A stretch of 64,000 nucleotides of DNA from Candidatus Amarolinea dominans. Its GTDB lineage: Bacteria > Chloroflexota > Anaerolineae > SSC4 > Amarolineaceae. Location: assembly GCA_016719785.1 (NCBI GenBank), contig JADJYJ010000035.1, forward strand, positions 1-64,000. Direction: 5' to 3'. The position numbers and the translations under genes are program-made. This document shows positions 9,624 to 17,200 of this stretch, piece after piece. The notes under the pieces are model-generated. The model did not search any database. It was given only the letters and a program-made list of their open reading frames with translations, and had not been told where the DNA came from. Each line of letters begins with the position of its first letter. Position 1 is the first letter of the stretch.

Positions 9624-10475
9624 TCATTGTCCGCCACGCACCGGCCACACGCGGATGGTGTTCGTCTTATCGAAGCCGCTCACGTTGCCGACGGACAGGA
9701 ACACGTACCAGGCGTACGACGAGACCCAGGCGTAGGTGGTACTCGCCCAGTAGCCGTCGGGCTGGACGCCGGTGAACGGATGGCCTGCGGGCAAGGCAGG
9801 ATTCAATTGCGTCAGATCAATCAAACTGTGCAGCTCATTCACATTCGGCAACCGCCAGTTGCCGGCGACGGAACCGTCGCTGAGACCGCAAGAACCGCTG
9901 GCCAGCGCGTTGGCGTCGCTCAGGGCCGTCGCCCAAAGTCTAGTCCCAAAGCAATTCGCGTTCTTCAGCCAAATCAACGCCGTCAGGTTGTCCGTCACCG
10001 TCCCATCGCCATTGTCCGTAAACCGCACCCCCGTCCACGCCGGTGTGTTGTACGCATTCGTCGTTCCACAGCACGTCGGCGCCACCACATAATCGCCCAC
10101 CCCCGCCTGGTATTCTCCGTCCTGGCCCGTGCCCGCACACGGGATTACTGTGCCAGCGATGTCGTAGCACGTCGTCTGTCCCGTCTTCGCCACGCGCTTT
10201 GCCAGCGCCCGCGGCTGCGCCTGCGCCATGATCTCGTCCAGCGGGTGCATCGTCCCCGTCCCCGGCCCGCTGGCCGGCTCCATGAACCCGCTCTGCTGCG
10301 CAAAGTAGTGGCCCGTCGCCAGCCGCTGGTAGATCTGCTCCAGCGTGTACGAGCTCGTCGTTCCCGGCGGGTTCGGCGGATCCACCGGCCCGTTCCCGGC
10401 TGCATTCAGCAGGCCTACGCCCGCCACGGCCAACACGACCACCACCATCAATATCGTCATCAGTCTGTTACGCAT
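9624..10475 (-). CDS. secreted DUF1566 (Lcl-type) protein, paralog 1, DGR-like variable C-terminus
   Basis: A 283-residue protein. Residues 1-27 form a signal peptide (MRNRLMTILM, then a hydrophobic stretch to LNAAG), followed by a Pro/Gly linker and the DUF1566 domain (TDNGDGTVTDNLTALIWLKN, NWRLPNVNELHSLIDLTQ). The domain ends in a C-type-lectin-like core: YWASTT, AW, VWPVRGG. The ATG at 10475 follows AGAGGAATTCTC. The frame continues upstream to 10664, but that part is the repeated spacer between paralogs. Paralogs 1 and 2 are nearly identical outside the last ~40 codons. The protein is probably exported and ligand binding; no enzyme residues are recognised. Confidence 0.8.
   Translation of the reverse strand: MRNRLMTILMVVVVLAVAGVGLLNAAGNGPVDPPNPPGTTSSYTLEQIYQRLATGHYFAQQSGFMEPASGPGTGTMHPLDEIMAQAQPRALAKRVAKTGQTTCYDIAGTVIPCAGTGQDGEYQAGVGDYVVAPTCCGTTNAYNTPAWTGVRFTDNGDGTVTDNLTALIWLKNANCFGTRLWATALSDANALASGSCGLSDGSVAGNWRLPNVNELHSLIDLTQLNPALPAGHPFTGVQPDGYWASTTYAWVSSYAWYVFLSVGNVSGFDKTNTIRVWPVRGGQ
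9648..9761 (-). other. DGR-like variable region of DUF1566 paralog 1
   Basis: The last variable block of paralog 1, between the conserved codons for GVQ and VWPVRGG. Nearly all variable codons end in C (GAC, GGC, TAC, TTC, AAC, ATC, CGC). This is as expected if AAC-type template codons were mutated at A. See the comparison in findings. Confidence 0.55.
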
Positions 10476-10596
10476 GAGAATTCCTCTAACCTTGAACACG
10501 AACCTTGGCGGTCGCTTACGCGCCATTGTTTCTACCGCGACGGCAGCCAGTCCACGCGCTGTCGCCGTCTGGATCGCCCGCGGCGGCGCCAAAGCC

Positions 10597-11445
10597 TCAT
10601 GGTCCGCCACGCACCGGCCACACGTAGTAGGTGCCCGACTTGCCGTCGCTGCCCACCCAGCCATTGTTCAGGATCACGAGCCAGGCGAACGACGGGTTGA
10701 CGTCGCGGGTGGTACTCGTCCAGTAGAAGTAGGACTGGACGCCGGTGAAGGGGTGGCCTGCGGGCAAGGCAGGATTGAACTGTGTCAGATCGATCAAACT
10801 GTGCAGCTCATTCACGTTCGGCAGCCGCCAGTTGCCGGCGACGGAACCGTCGCTGAGGCCGCATGAACCGCTGGCCAGCGTGTTGGCGTCGCTCAGGGCC
10901 GTCGCCCAATTTCTAGTCCCATAGCAATTAGCGTTCTTCAGCCAAATCAACGCCGTCAGGTTGTCCGTCACCGTCCCATCGCCATTGTCCGTAAACCGTA
11001 CCCCCGTCCACGCCGGTGTGTTATACGCATTCGTGAATGCACAGCACGTCGGCGCAACCACGGGATCGATCCCCCCTTGGTATTCCCCGTCCTGTCCCGT
11101 GCCCGCACAGGCTATCGTGCCGCCAGCGGCGTCGTAGCAGAGCGTCTGTCCCGTCTTCGCCACGCGCTTTGCCAGCGCCCGCGGCTGCGCCTGTGCCATG
11201 ATCTGGTCCAGCGTGTGCATCGTCCCCGTCCCCGGCCCGCTCGCCGGCTCCGTGAACCCGCTCTGCTGCGCAAAGTAGTTGCCCGTCGTCAGCCGCTGGT
11301 AGATCTGCGCCAACGTGTACGAACTCGTCGTTCCCGGCGGGTTCGGCGGATCCACCGGTCCGTTCCCGGCCGCATTCAGCAGGCCCACGCCTGCCGCGGC
11401 CAGCACGACCATCATCATCAAAATCGCCATCAGTCTGCTGCGCAT
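10597..11445 (-). CDS. secreted DUF1566 (Lcl-type) protein, paralog 2, DGR-like variable C-terminus
   Basis: A 282-residue tandem paralog with the same plan: signal peptide (MRSRLMAILM ... LNAAG), linker PVDPPNPPGTTSSYT, helix YTLAQIYQRLTTG, DUF1566 core and the YWTSTT ... AW ... VWPVRGG lectin-like end. The ATG at 11445 has a strong AGGAGGAATTCTC upstream. Differences from paralog 1 gather in the last ~37 codons before VWPVRGG, mostly at codon positions 1 and 2. The 121-bp spacer to paralog 1 is itself a diverged copy of the spacer between paralogs 3 and 4, so whole units of gene plus spacer were duplicated. Confidence 0.8.
   Translation of the reverse strand: MRSRLMAILMMMVVLAAAGVGLLNAAGNGPVDPPNPPGTTSSYTLAQIYQRLTTGNYFAQQSGFTEPASGPGTGTMHTLDQIMAQAQPRALAKRVAKTGQTLCYDAAGGTIACAGTGQDGEYQGGIDPVVAPTCCAFTNAYNTPAWTGVRFTDNGDGTVTDNLTALIWLKNANCYGTRNWATALSDANTLASGSCGLSDGSVAGNWRLPNVNELHSLIDLTQFNPALPAGHPFTGVQSYFYWTSTTRDVNPSFAWLVILNNGWVGSDGKSGTYYVWPVRGGP
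10621..10734 (-). other. DGR-like variable region of DUF1566 paralog 2
   Basis: Same length as the block in paralog 1. Compared with paralogs 1 and 4, codons change to TAC, TTC, CGC, GAC, GTC, AAC, CTC, ATC, GGC while the third base C is kept. The flanking codons for GVQ and VWPVRGG are unchanged. Confidence 0.55.
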
Positions 11446-11531
11446 GAGAATTCCTCCTATCGCGGAACACGAACCTTGTTGGTCGCTTCCGCGCCATCGT
11501 CATCTGGCTTGCCGACCGCCGCGCCAAAGCC

Positions 11532-12416
11532 TCATGGTCCGCCACGCACCGGCCACACGTAGTAGGCGTCCGTCTTGGTGCAGGCGGCGGCGAAGATGCC
11601 GTAAACGAAGCCGACTTGCAGGCCCACACACCAGGCCAACGTCGGCCCGGCGGTGATGGTGGTGCTCGTCCAGTAGATATTCGACTGGACGTTGCTGAAG
11701 GGGTAGCCGCTTGGCAGCGCAGGGGAGAACCGTTCGTAGTCAACGAGGCTCTGCATCTCGCGCACGTTAGGCAGCCGCCACGCGCCGGCGGCGGAACCGT
11801 CAGTGAGACCGCAGGACCCGCTGGCCAGCGTGTTGGCAGCGGTTAAGGCATTTGCCCAGGTTTGTGTCGAAAAGCAGTTTGCGTTCTTCACCCAGATCAG
11901 CCCGGTCAGGTTATCCGTCACCGTGCCGTTGCTATGATCGGTAAAGCGCGGGCTCGGCCAGGCCACGCCTTTCTGCAGGGCGCCATCGTCGCCGGCGGCG
12001 AAGGATGTGGTTTGCCCAGTCTTGGGAACTCCCGCCTGATACGTGTTACCGAAGCTGGCCGTGCCGGTTCGCAGGCCCCACTGCCCGCTGGTCAAACCCC
12101 AGAAGGTCTTGCCGTTGGCCACGGTGGCAGCCGTCGCGCCGTTGGCGACGTCCAACGCCGGCGCCGCCGCCATGATCTCGTTCAGCGTGTGCATCGTCCC
12201 CGTCCCCGGCCCGCTGGCCGGCTCGGTAAAGGTGCTCTGTGCCCCGGCCGCGCCGGCGTTCAGCCGGGCCCACAAGTCGTTGAGCGTGTACGAACTCGTC
12301 GTCCCCGGTGTGTTCGGCGGATCCACCGGCCCGTTCCCGGCGGCATTTAGCAGGCCCACGCCCGCCGCGGCCAGCACGACTATCACCATTAAAATTGTCA
12401 TCAATCTGCTACGCAT
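11532..12416 (-). CDS. secreted DUF1566 (Lcl-type) protein, paralog 3, DGR-like variable C-terminus
   Basis: A 294-residue paralog of a second subtype shared with paralog 4. The linker helix is YTLNDLWARLNAGAAGAQST, and an insert reads ANGKTFWGLTSGQWGLRTGT before the DUF1566 core (HSNGTVTDNLTGLIWVKN, AWRLPNVREMQSLVDYERF). The signal peptide begins MRSRLMTILMVIVVL. The ATG at 12416 follows GGAGGAACTATC. The variable tail is a few codons longer than in the other paralogs and ends TDAYYVWPVRGG. Apart from the tail and a short stretch before it, paralogs 3 and 4 are almost identical in DNA. Confidence 0.8.
   Translation of the reverse strand: MRSRLMTILMVIVVLAAAGVGLLNAAGNGPVDPPNTPGTTSSYTLNDLWARLNAGAAGAQSTFTEPASGPGTGTMHTLNEIMAAAPALDVANGATAATVANGKTFWGLTSGQWGLRTGTASFGNTYQAGVPKTGQTTSFAAGDDGALQKGVAWPSPRFTDHSNGTVTDNLTGLIWVKNANCFSTQTWANALTAANTLASGSCGLTDGSAAGAWRLPNVREMQSLVDYERFSPALPSGYPFSNVQSNIYWTSTTITAGPTLAWCVGLQVGFVYGIFAAACTKTDAYYVWPVRGGP
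11559..11684 (-). other. DGR-like variable region of DUF1566 paralog 3
   Basis: A longer variable block than in the other three copies, rich in NNC codons (ATC, ACC, GCC, GGC, TTC, TAC, GAC). It is bounded by the codons for NVQ and by YYVWPVRGG. The extra codons suggest that it came from a different template or an older lineage. Confidence 0.5.
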
Positions 12417-12537
12417 GATAGTTCCTCCAACCTTGAACACGAACCTTGTTGGTCGCTTACGTGCCATCGTTTCATCGGCGACAGCAGCCAGTCCACGCGC
12501 TGCCGCCGTCTCAATCGCTTGCCACAGCGCCAAAGCC

Positions 12538-13407
12538 TCATTGTCCGCCACGCACCGGCCACACGTAGTCGAGGATCGTCTTGACGTAGCCGTTCACGCG
12601 GCCATTGTACAGGTACACGCCCCAGGCGTACGACGCGTACTCGGCGTAGGTGGTACTCGTCCAGTAGTCGTCGGACTGGACGCCGGTGAAGGGGTGGCCG
12701 CTTGGCAGGGCAGGAGTGTACCGTCCGTAATCAATCAGGCTCAGCATTTCGCGCACGTTGGGCAGCCGCCACGCGCCGGCGGCGGAACCGTCAGTGAGAC
12801 CGCAGGACCCGCTGGCCAGCGTGTTGGCAGCGGTTAAGGCATTTGCCCAGGTTTGTGTCGAAAAGCAGTTTGCGTTCTTCACCCAGATCAGGCCGGTCAG
12901 GTTATCCGTCACCGTGCCGTTGCTATGATCGGTAAAGCGCGGGCTCGGCCACGCCACGCCTTTCTGCAGGGCGCCATCGTCGCCGGCGGCGAAGGATGTG
13001 ATTTGCCCAGTTTTGGGAACTCCCGCCTGATACGTGTTGCCGAAGCTGGCCGTGCCGGTTCGCAGTCCCCACTGCCCGCTGGTCAAACCCCAGAAGGTCT
13101 TGCCGTTGGCCACGGTGGCAGCCGTCGCGCCGTTGGCGACGTCCAACGCCGGCGCAGCCGCCATGATCTCGTTCAGCGTGTGCATCGTCCCTGAGGTCGG
13201 CCCGCTGGCCGGCTCGGTGAAAGTGCTCTGTGCCCCGGCCGCGCCGGCGTTCAGCCGGGTCCACAAGTCGTTGAGCGTGTACGAACTCGTCGAGCCCGGC
13301 GGGTTCGGCGGATCCACCGGCCCGTTCCCGGCCGCATTCAGCAGGCTCACGCCCGCCACGGCCAGCACGACTATCATCATAAAAATTGTCATCCATCTGT
13401 TACGCAT
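12538..13407 (-). CDS. secreted DUF1566 (Lcl-type) protein, paralog 4, DGR-like variable C-terminus
   Basis: A 289-residue paralog, first in transcription order. The signal peptide begins MRNRWMTIFMMIVVLAVAG; linker and DUF1566 core follow paralog 3. The tail reads YWTSTTYAEYASYAWGVYLY and closes with VWPVRGG. The ATG at 13407 follows AGGGGGAACCCTC; an upstream ATG at 13461 lies in the gap to the cysteine synthase-like gene and has no good ribosome binding site. No reverse transcriptase, Avd-like accessory gene or template repeat is found beside the array. The four genes may be transcribed together leftward. Confidence 0.8.
   Translation of the reverse strand: MRNRWMTIFMMIVVLAVAGVSLLNAAGNGPVDPPNPPGSTSSYTLNDLWTRLNAGAAGAQSTFTEPASGPTSGTMHTLNEIMAAAPALDVANGATAATVANGKTFWGLTSGQWGLRTGTASFGNTYQAGVPKTGQITSFAAGDDGALQKGVAWPSPRFTDHSNGTVTDNLTGLIWVKNANCFSTQTWANALTAANTLASGSCGLTDGSAAGAWRLPNVREMLSLIDYGRYTPALPSGHPFTGVQSDDYWTSTTYAEYASYAWGVYLYNGRVNGYVKTILDYVWPVRGGQ
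12565..12675 (-). other. DGR-like variable region of DUF1566 paralog 4
   Basis: The same codon frame and length as in paralogs 1 and 2. Variable codons are TCC, GAC, GAC, TAC, GCC, GAG, TAC, GGC, TAC, TAC, CGC, AAC, TAC, GTC, ATC, CTC, GAC and TAC. Constant codons between them include TGG, GTG, CTG, GGC and AAG. Confidence 0.55.
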
Positions 13408-13444
13408 GAGGGTTCCCCCTATCGTAGGACACGAACCATGAATC

Positions 13445-14386
13445 TCATCTCGCTTCGGCATACACGTCGGTGCTCAAGTACCGCAGCCCCGAGTCAACGA
13501 TGATGGTCGCGACCATCGCGCCTGGGCCTAGTTGCCTGGCGACGCGGATCGCCGCGACGACGTTCGCGCCGGATGATGCGCCCGCGAAGATCCCCTCCTC
13601 GCGCGCCAATCGCCGCGCCATCGCCTTGGCCTCCTCACTGGTCACCGTCTCAATCGCATTGACGAGTTCAGGCTGCCATAGCGGCGGCAGGAAGCCAATG
13701 CCGATGCCCTCGATCTTGTGGGAGCCTGATGGCCTCCCGGACAGCACCGCGGACTCCGCAGGTTCGACGGCGATGGTCAGGATGCGGTCGTTGTGCTTGC
13801 GCAGGGATTTCGTGACACCATGAATCGAGTGCGCCGTGCTGACCGCATGCACGAAGGCATCAATCTGCCCGCCGGTCTGCTGCCAGAGTTCGTCGCCCAG
13901 CGGCAGATAGCCTTCGATGCCGTCATGATTGTTGAGTTGGTCGCAATACCAATGGCCGGGCCGCAAACTGATCTCCTCTGCGGTGCGCATCAAGGTTTTG
14001 ATCAGTTTTTCGTTGATATTCTTGTTGTCGCTTGGCACATCGGTGATATGCGCACCAAACGCCTGCATCGTCCGCCGCTTCTCCAGACTGAATGCGTCGG
14101 AAAACACGATCTCCAGGGCGTAACCTTTCGCGGCGCACACAAGCGCCAGCGAGATGCCTGTGGTGCCCGCGGTGTATTCCACCACCGTGCCGCCCGGCCG
14201 CAAGCGCCCGTCGGCTTCGGCGCGCTCGATAACCGCTTTGGCCATTCGATCCTTCATACTCCCGGTCGGATTCGCCCATTCCAGCTTGGCCACAATGCGC
14301 GCCAGGCCGGGCGGAACGACTTTCCGCAGTTCGACGAGCGGCGTGTTGCCAATCGCGTCCAGTATACTGTGCGTGGCGGTGATCAT
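13445..14386 (-). CDS. PLP-dependent cysteine synthase family protein
   Basis: A 313-residue fold-type II PLP enzyme related to O-acetylserine sulfhydrylase and cystathionine beta-synthase. The PLP lysine lies in NPTGSMKDRMA (residue ~45). The glycine-rich substrate/phosphate loops are EYTAGTTGISLA (~70-80) and GIFAGASSGANVVAA near the C-terminus. The usual family length fits. The start ATG follows GAAAGGACCG. It catalyses a beta-replacement on serine derivatives, but the exact donor cannot be fixed from sequence. It is followed by the DUF1566 array on the same strand with a 37-bp gap; a functional link is doubtful. Confidence 0.9.
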   Translation of the reverse strand: MITATHSILDAIGNTPLVELRKVVPPGLARIVAKLEWANPTGSMKDRMAKAVIERAEADGRLRPGGTVVEYTAGTTGISLALVCAAKGYALEIVFSDAFSLEKRRTMQAFGAHITDVPSDNKNINEKLIKTLMRTAEEISLRPGHWYCDQLNNHDGIEGYLPLGDELWQQTGGQIDAFVHAVSTAHSIHGVTKSLRKHNDRILTIAVEPAESAVLSGRPSGSHKIEGIGIGFLPPLWQPELVNAIETVTSEEAKAMARRLAREEGIFAGASSGANVVAAIRVARQLGPGAMVATIIVDSGLRYLSTDVYAEAR

Positions 14387-14722
<336 letters not shown>

Positions 14723-15931
14723 TCAGTGAGGGAGGTGGAAGAGGTTGAGCAGGCTGGTCAGCCCCGGCAGGTTTTTGCCGTCGGGAGAGGGGTAAGGGCC
14801 GCGCACAGCAGCCGCCCACACCTGCTCGGCCACGTCATACGCCGCACGGGGACGCCCCAGCCAGCGCGCGTGGCGGGCGCGCTCAGCCAGCAGCTCGCCG
14901 TCGTTGTCGAGCCAGCGGCGCATGATCTCCAGGGCTTCCGCTGGACTGCCGGCCAATTCGCTGGCGCCGCCCGCGATGATATACTCGGCATTGCCGGTCT
15001 CCTGGCCTTCGATCACGCTGATCAATAAGATCGGCAGCCCGCACGCCAGCGCCTCGGAGACGATCAGCCCACCGGCCTTACAGATGATGCCATCGGCCGC
15101 CCGCAGTAGGCTGGGCATATCCTCCGTCAAGTCATAAACATGGGTCGGGGTATGCCAGTCTGTGTCGCACAACTGCCGATACACCCCGTCGTCGCCACCG
15201 CTGACAACCACCGTTTGCAGTGGCAATCCGGCTTGATCCAGGGTGTGGAGCGTCTCGACCAGGTGCAAGACGCGCGTGCCGCCAACGGCCAGGATGGTCG
15301 TCAAGTCAGGACGCCAGCCCAGGGCCACGCGGATGGCCGCCGGCGTGCGTGCGTCGCTTGACAACTTGGGATTGACCGGGATACCGGTGATCTTGACCTT
15401 GTCCGCCGCAAGACCGGACCCGACGTCCAGATCATACGCGTCCTGCGTTGCCACCAGGCAGAGATCACTGCTGTCGTTGAACCACATGCGGTGTACCGTC
15501 ACCAGGTCCGTGACCACCGTGATGAGGGGCACGTGCTGCCCGGCCAGGGTGAACACCGCGCCCAGCGGCGCGAGATAATCCGGGTAGACGGTCACAATGG
15601 CATCCGGCCGGCGGCTGCGGACCAGATCGCGCATGACGTCAAACAAGGCGACCGTCAGCGCGCTCTCGATGACGGCCGTGGGCAAGGGCGCGTCGCTGAG
15701 GTCATAGCCGAGCTTGTACAGCTCCGGCATGCGCTGTACGATCTCGTCATAGGCTGTCTGGCTGTCGCGCAAGAAGCCCGGCGTGCGGGCATCGTCCAAC
15801 GGATTGACGATTTCCACCAGGCATTGTGCGCCGTGCAGTTCCCGTAAGGCTGCTGCAATCGCCTCGGCTGCGCTGCGGTGACCGGAACCCGCCTCAGCCA
15901 TCAAGACAAGGATACGCTTCGCGTCGTCCAC
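14723..15931 (-). CDS. MGDG synthase/processive diacylglycerol glycosyltransferase-like protein (GT28 type)
   Basis: A 402-residue GT-B glycosyltransferase. The N-terminal half opens with ILVLMAEAGSGHRSAAEAI, the lipid-binding glycine/histidine loop of monogalactosyldiacylglycerol synthases and UgtP-type enzymes. The C-terminal half has the sugar-nucleotide site: DMPSLLRAADGIICKAGG, then EALACGLPILL. The expected product is a glycolipid made from diacylglycerol and a UDP-sugar at the inner membrane face. The start codon is GTG at 15931, with AGGGAG about 10 bp upstream. Two LEA-like genes lie upstream on the same strand, separated by a strong hairpin. Confidence 0.85.
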   Translation of the reverse strand: MDDAKRILVLMAEAGSGHRSAAEAIAAALRELHGAQCLVEIVNPLDDARTPGFLRDSQTAYDEIVQRMPELYKLGYDLSDAPLPTAVIESALTVALFDVMRDLVRSRRPDAIVTVYPDYLAPLGAVFTLAGQHVPLITVVTDLVTVHRMWFNDSSDLCLVATQDAYDLDVGSGLAADKVKITGIPVNPKLSSDARTPAAIRVALGWRPDLTTILAVGGTRVLHLVETLHTLDQAGLPLQTVVVSGGDDGVYRQLCDTDWHTPTHVYDLTEDMPSLLRAADGIICKAGGLIVSEALACGLPILLISVIEGQETGNAEYIIAGGASELAGSPAEALEIMRRWLDNDGELLAERARHARWLGRPRAAYDVAEQVWAAAVRGPYPSPDGKNLPGLTSLLNLFHLPH

Positions 15932-15989
15932 CGTCCGTGACTCCCTATCTACCCATCACCCGTGAGCGACAGGCATCATCTGGTCCGGC

Positions 15990-16028
15990 TCTACAAGCGG
16001 CAGAGCCAGTGGCTCTGCCGCTTGTAGA
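15990..16028. terminator. perfect 19-bp hairpin downstream of the first LEA-like gene
   Basis: Arms TCTACAAGCGGCAGAGCCA (15990-16008) and its exact complement (16010-16028) are separated by a single base. It lies 51 bp past the stop of the LEA-like gene at 16080 (minus strand), before the glycosyltransferase start. There is no T-run. A diverged copy sits in the same place after the second LEA-like gene. Confidence 0.55.
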
Positions 16029-16079
16029 CTTGTAGAATGGTCTTTCATCGTAGAAGAACAGCTATCTCGTGGCCGCCCT

Positions 16080-16694
16080 TCAGTGTTTCGCGTTGTGAAC
16101 CGCATCCTTGACGTCGTTTCTCACGTTGCGAGCGCCACCCCTGACGTCGTTTCTCACGTCCTGAGCGGCATCCTTGACGTCGTTCTTCACGTCGTGTGCG
16201 GCATCCTTGACGTCGTTCTTGGCGTCGTGTGCGGCATCCTTGACGTCGTGCTTGGCGCCCTCGACCTTGTCCTTCATGTCCTGAGCGGCATCCGTGGCCT
16301 TGTCCTTCATGTCGTGAGCGGCATCCGTGACGTTGGTCTTGGCGTCGTGAGCGGCGCCCTCGACCTTGTCCTTCACGTCCTGAGCGGCATCCGTGGCCTT
16401 GTCCTTCATGTCGTGAGCGGCATCCGTGACGTTGGTCTTGGCGTCGTGAGCGGCGCCCTCGACCTTGTCTTTCACGTCGTGCATGGCATCCGTGGCGTCG
16501 TGCTTGGCGTCCGTGGCGTCGTGCTTGGCGTCATGAGTGACACCCTGGACCTTGTCCTTCACGTCCTGAACAACATCCTCGACCTTGTCCTTCACGTCCT
16601 GAACAACGTCCTCGACCTTGTCCTTCACGTCATGAACAACATCCTCGACTTTGTCCTTCACGTCGTGAGCGGCATTCTTAATGTGGGTAAACAT
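16080..16694 (-). CDS. LEA-like 11-mer repeat protein (late embryogenesis abundant group 3 type)
   Basis: A 204-residue, almost wholly repetitive hydrophilic protein. After MFTHIKN come about 17 eleven-residue repeats of the type AAHDVKDKVED or AAHDAKTNVTD, alternating acidic and basic residues with small residues at fixed places. This is the LEA_4 pattern of amphipathic helices linked with desiccation and stress protection. The ATG at 16694 follows GGAGGGATGT, a leader also found before the LEA-like gene at 17153. A stretch of 99 bp (three 11-mers) is tandemly duplicated near 16253-16450. It could also be read as a YtxH or apolipoprotein-like helix; the function is inferred. Confidence 0.75.
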   Translation of the reverse strand: MFTHIKNAAHDVKDKVEDVVHDVKDKVEDVVQDVKDKVEDVVQDVKDKVQGVTHDAKHDATDAKHDATDAMHDVKDKVEGAAHDAKTNVTDAAHDMKDKATDAAQDVKDKVEGAAHDAKTNVTDAAHDMKDKATDAAQDMKDKVEGAKHDVKDAAHDAKNDVKDAAHDVKNDVKDAAQDVRNDVRGGARNVRNDVKDAVHNAKH

Positions 16695-16770
16695 ACATCC
16701 CTCCAGATGGGTGAAATGGCGAGCTGCAATCAGACAGATCTGCCTGACAAAGGCATCATCTGTACTGGTT

Positions 16771-16807
16771 CTATAAGCGGCAGAGTCAGTGACTCTGCCG
16801 CCTACAG
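16771..16807. terminator. imperfect 18-bp hairpin downstream of the second LEA-like gene
   Basis: Arms CTATAAGCGGCAGAGTCA and TGACTCTGCCGCCTACAG pair with two mismatches around one base. It is a diverged copy of the hairpin at 15990, placed about 40 bp after the stop of the gene at 16848 (minus strand). Flanking sequence (GGCATCATCTG, TCTTTCAT, GTAGA) is also shared, so gene and 3' flank were duplicated together. Confidence 0.5.
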
Positions 16808-16847
16808 AACGATCTTTCATGGTAGATGGACAGCCCAGGGCCGCCCC

Positions 16848-17153
16848 TCAGCTCTTCGCGTCGTTAGCCGCATCCTTGGCGTCGTTCTTCACGTCGTGAG
16901 CCGCATCCTTGACGTCGTTCTTCACGTCGTGAGCGGCATCCTTGACCTTGTTCTTCGCGTCGTGAGCCGCATCCTTGACGTCGTGAGCGACATCTTCGAC
17001 CTTGTCCTTCACGTCGTGAGCGACATCCTTGATCTTGTCCTTCACATCGTGAGCGACATCCTTGATCTTGTCCTTCACATCGTGAGCGGCATCCTTGACA
17101 TCGTGCTTCACGTCCTTAACGGCATCCTTAACTTTCTGTGTGTTGGTTGACAT
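16848..17153 (-). CDS. LEA-like 11-mer repeat protein, shorter paralog
   Basis: A 101-residue protein made of about eight eleven-residue units (AAHDVKDKIKD, VAHDVKDKVED, AAHDVKNDVKD) after MSTNTQKVKDAVKDV. The composition is rich in Lys, Asp, Ala and His and lacks Cys and Trp, as in group 3 LEA proteins. The start has GGAGGGATGT just before it, as in the larger neighbour at 16080. The N-terminal MS(T/K)NTQK is shared with the paralog at 38763. It is probably a soluble stress protectant or membrane-surface helix. Confidence 0.75.
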   Translation of the reverse strand: MSTNTQKVKDAVKDVKHDVKDAAHDVKDKIKDVAHDVKDKIKDVAHDVKDKVEDVAHDVKDAAHDAKNKVKDAAHDVKNDVKDAAHDVKNDAKDAANDAKS

Positions 17154-17200
17154 ACATCCCTCCAGATGGGTGAAATCGTGAACTACCTTATCAAACAGAT

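Noticed and set aside
9540..13450. Search for a reverse transcriptase, template repeat or Avd gene beside the DUF1566 array
   Set aside because: None seen on either strand in the flanks: the neighbours are the dockerin-like protein and a cysteine synthase-like gene. The DGR reading therefore rests on the variable-region pattern alone.
16083..17150. Long plus-strand frame (355 codons) with periodic hydrophobic residues across the LEA-like genes
   Set aside because: It is the antisense shadow of the 11-mer repeats; codons for Lys/Asp/His read backwards give Leu/Val/Ile. No ribosome binding site, and both minus-strand genes have strong ones.
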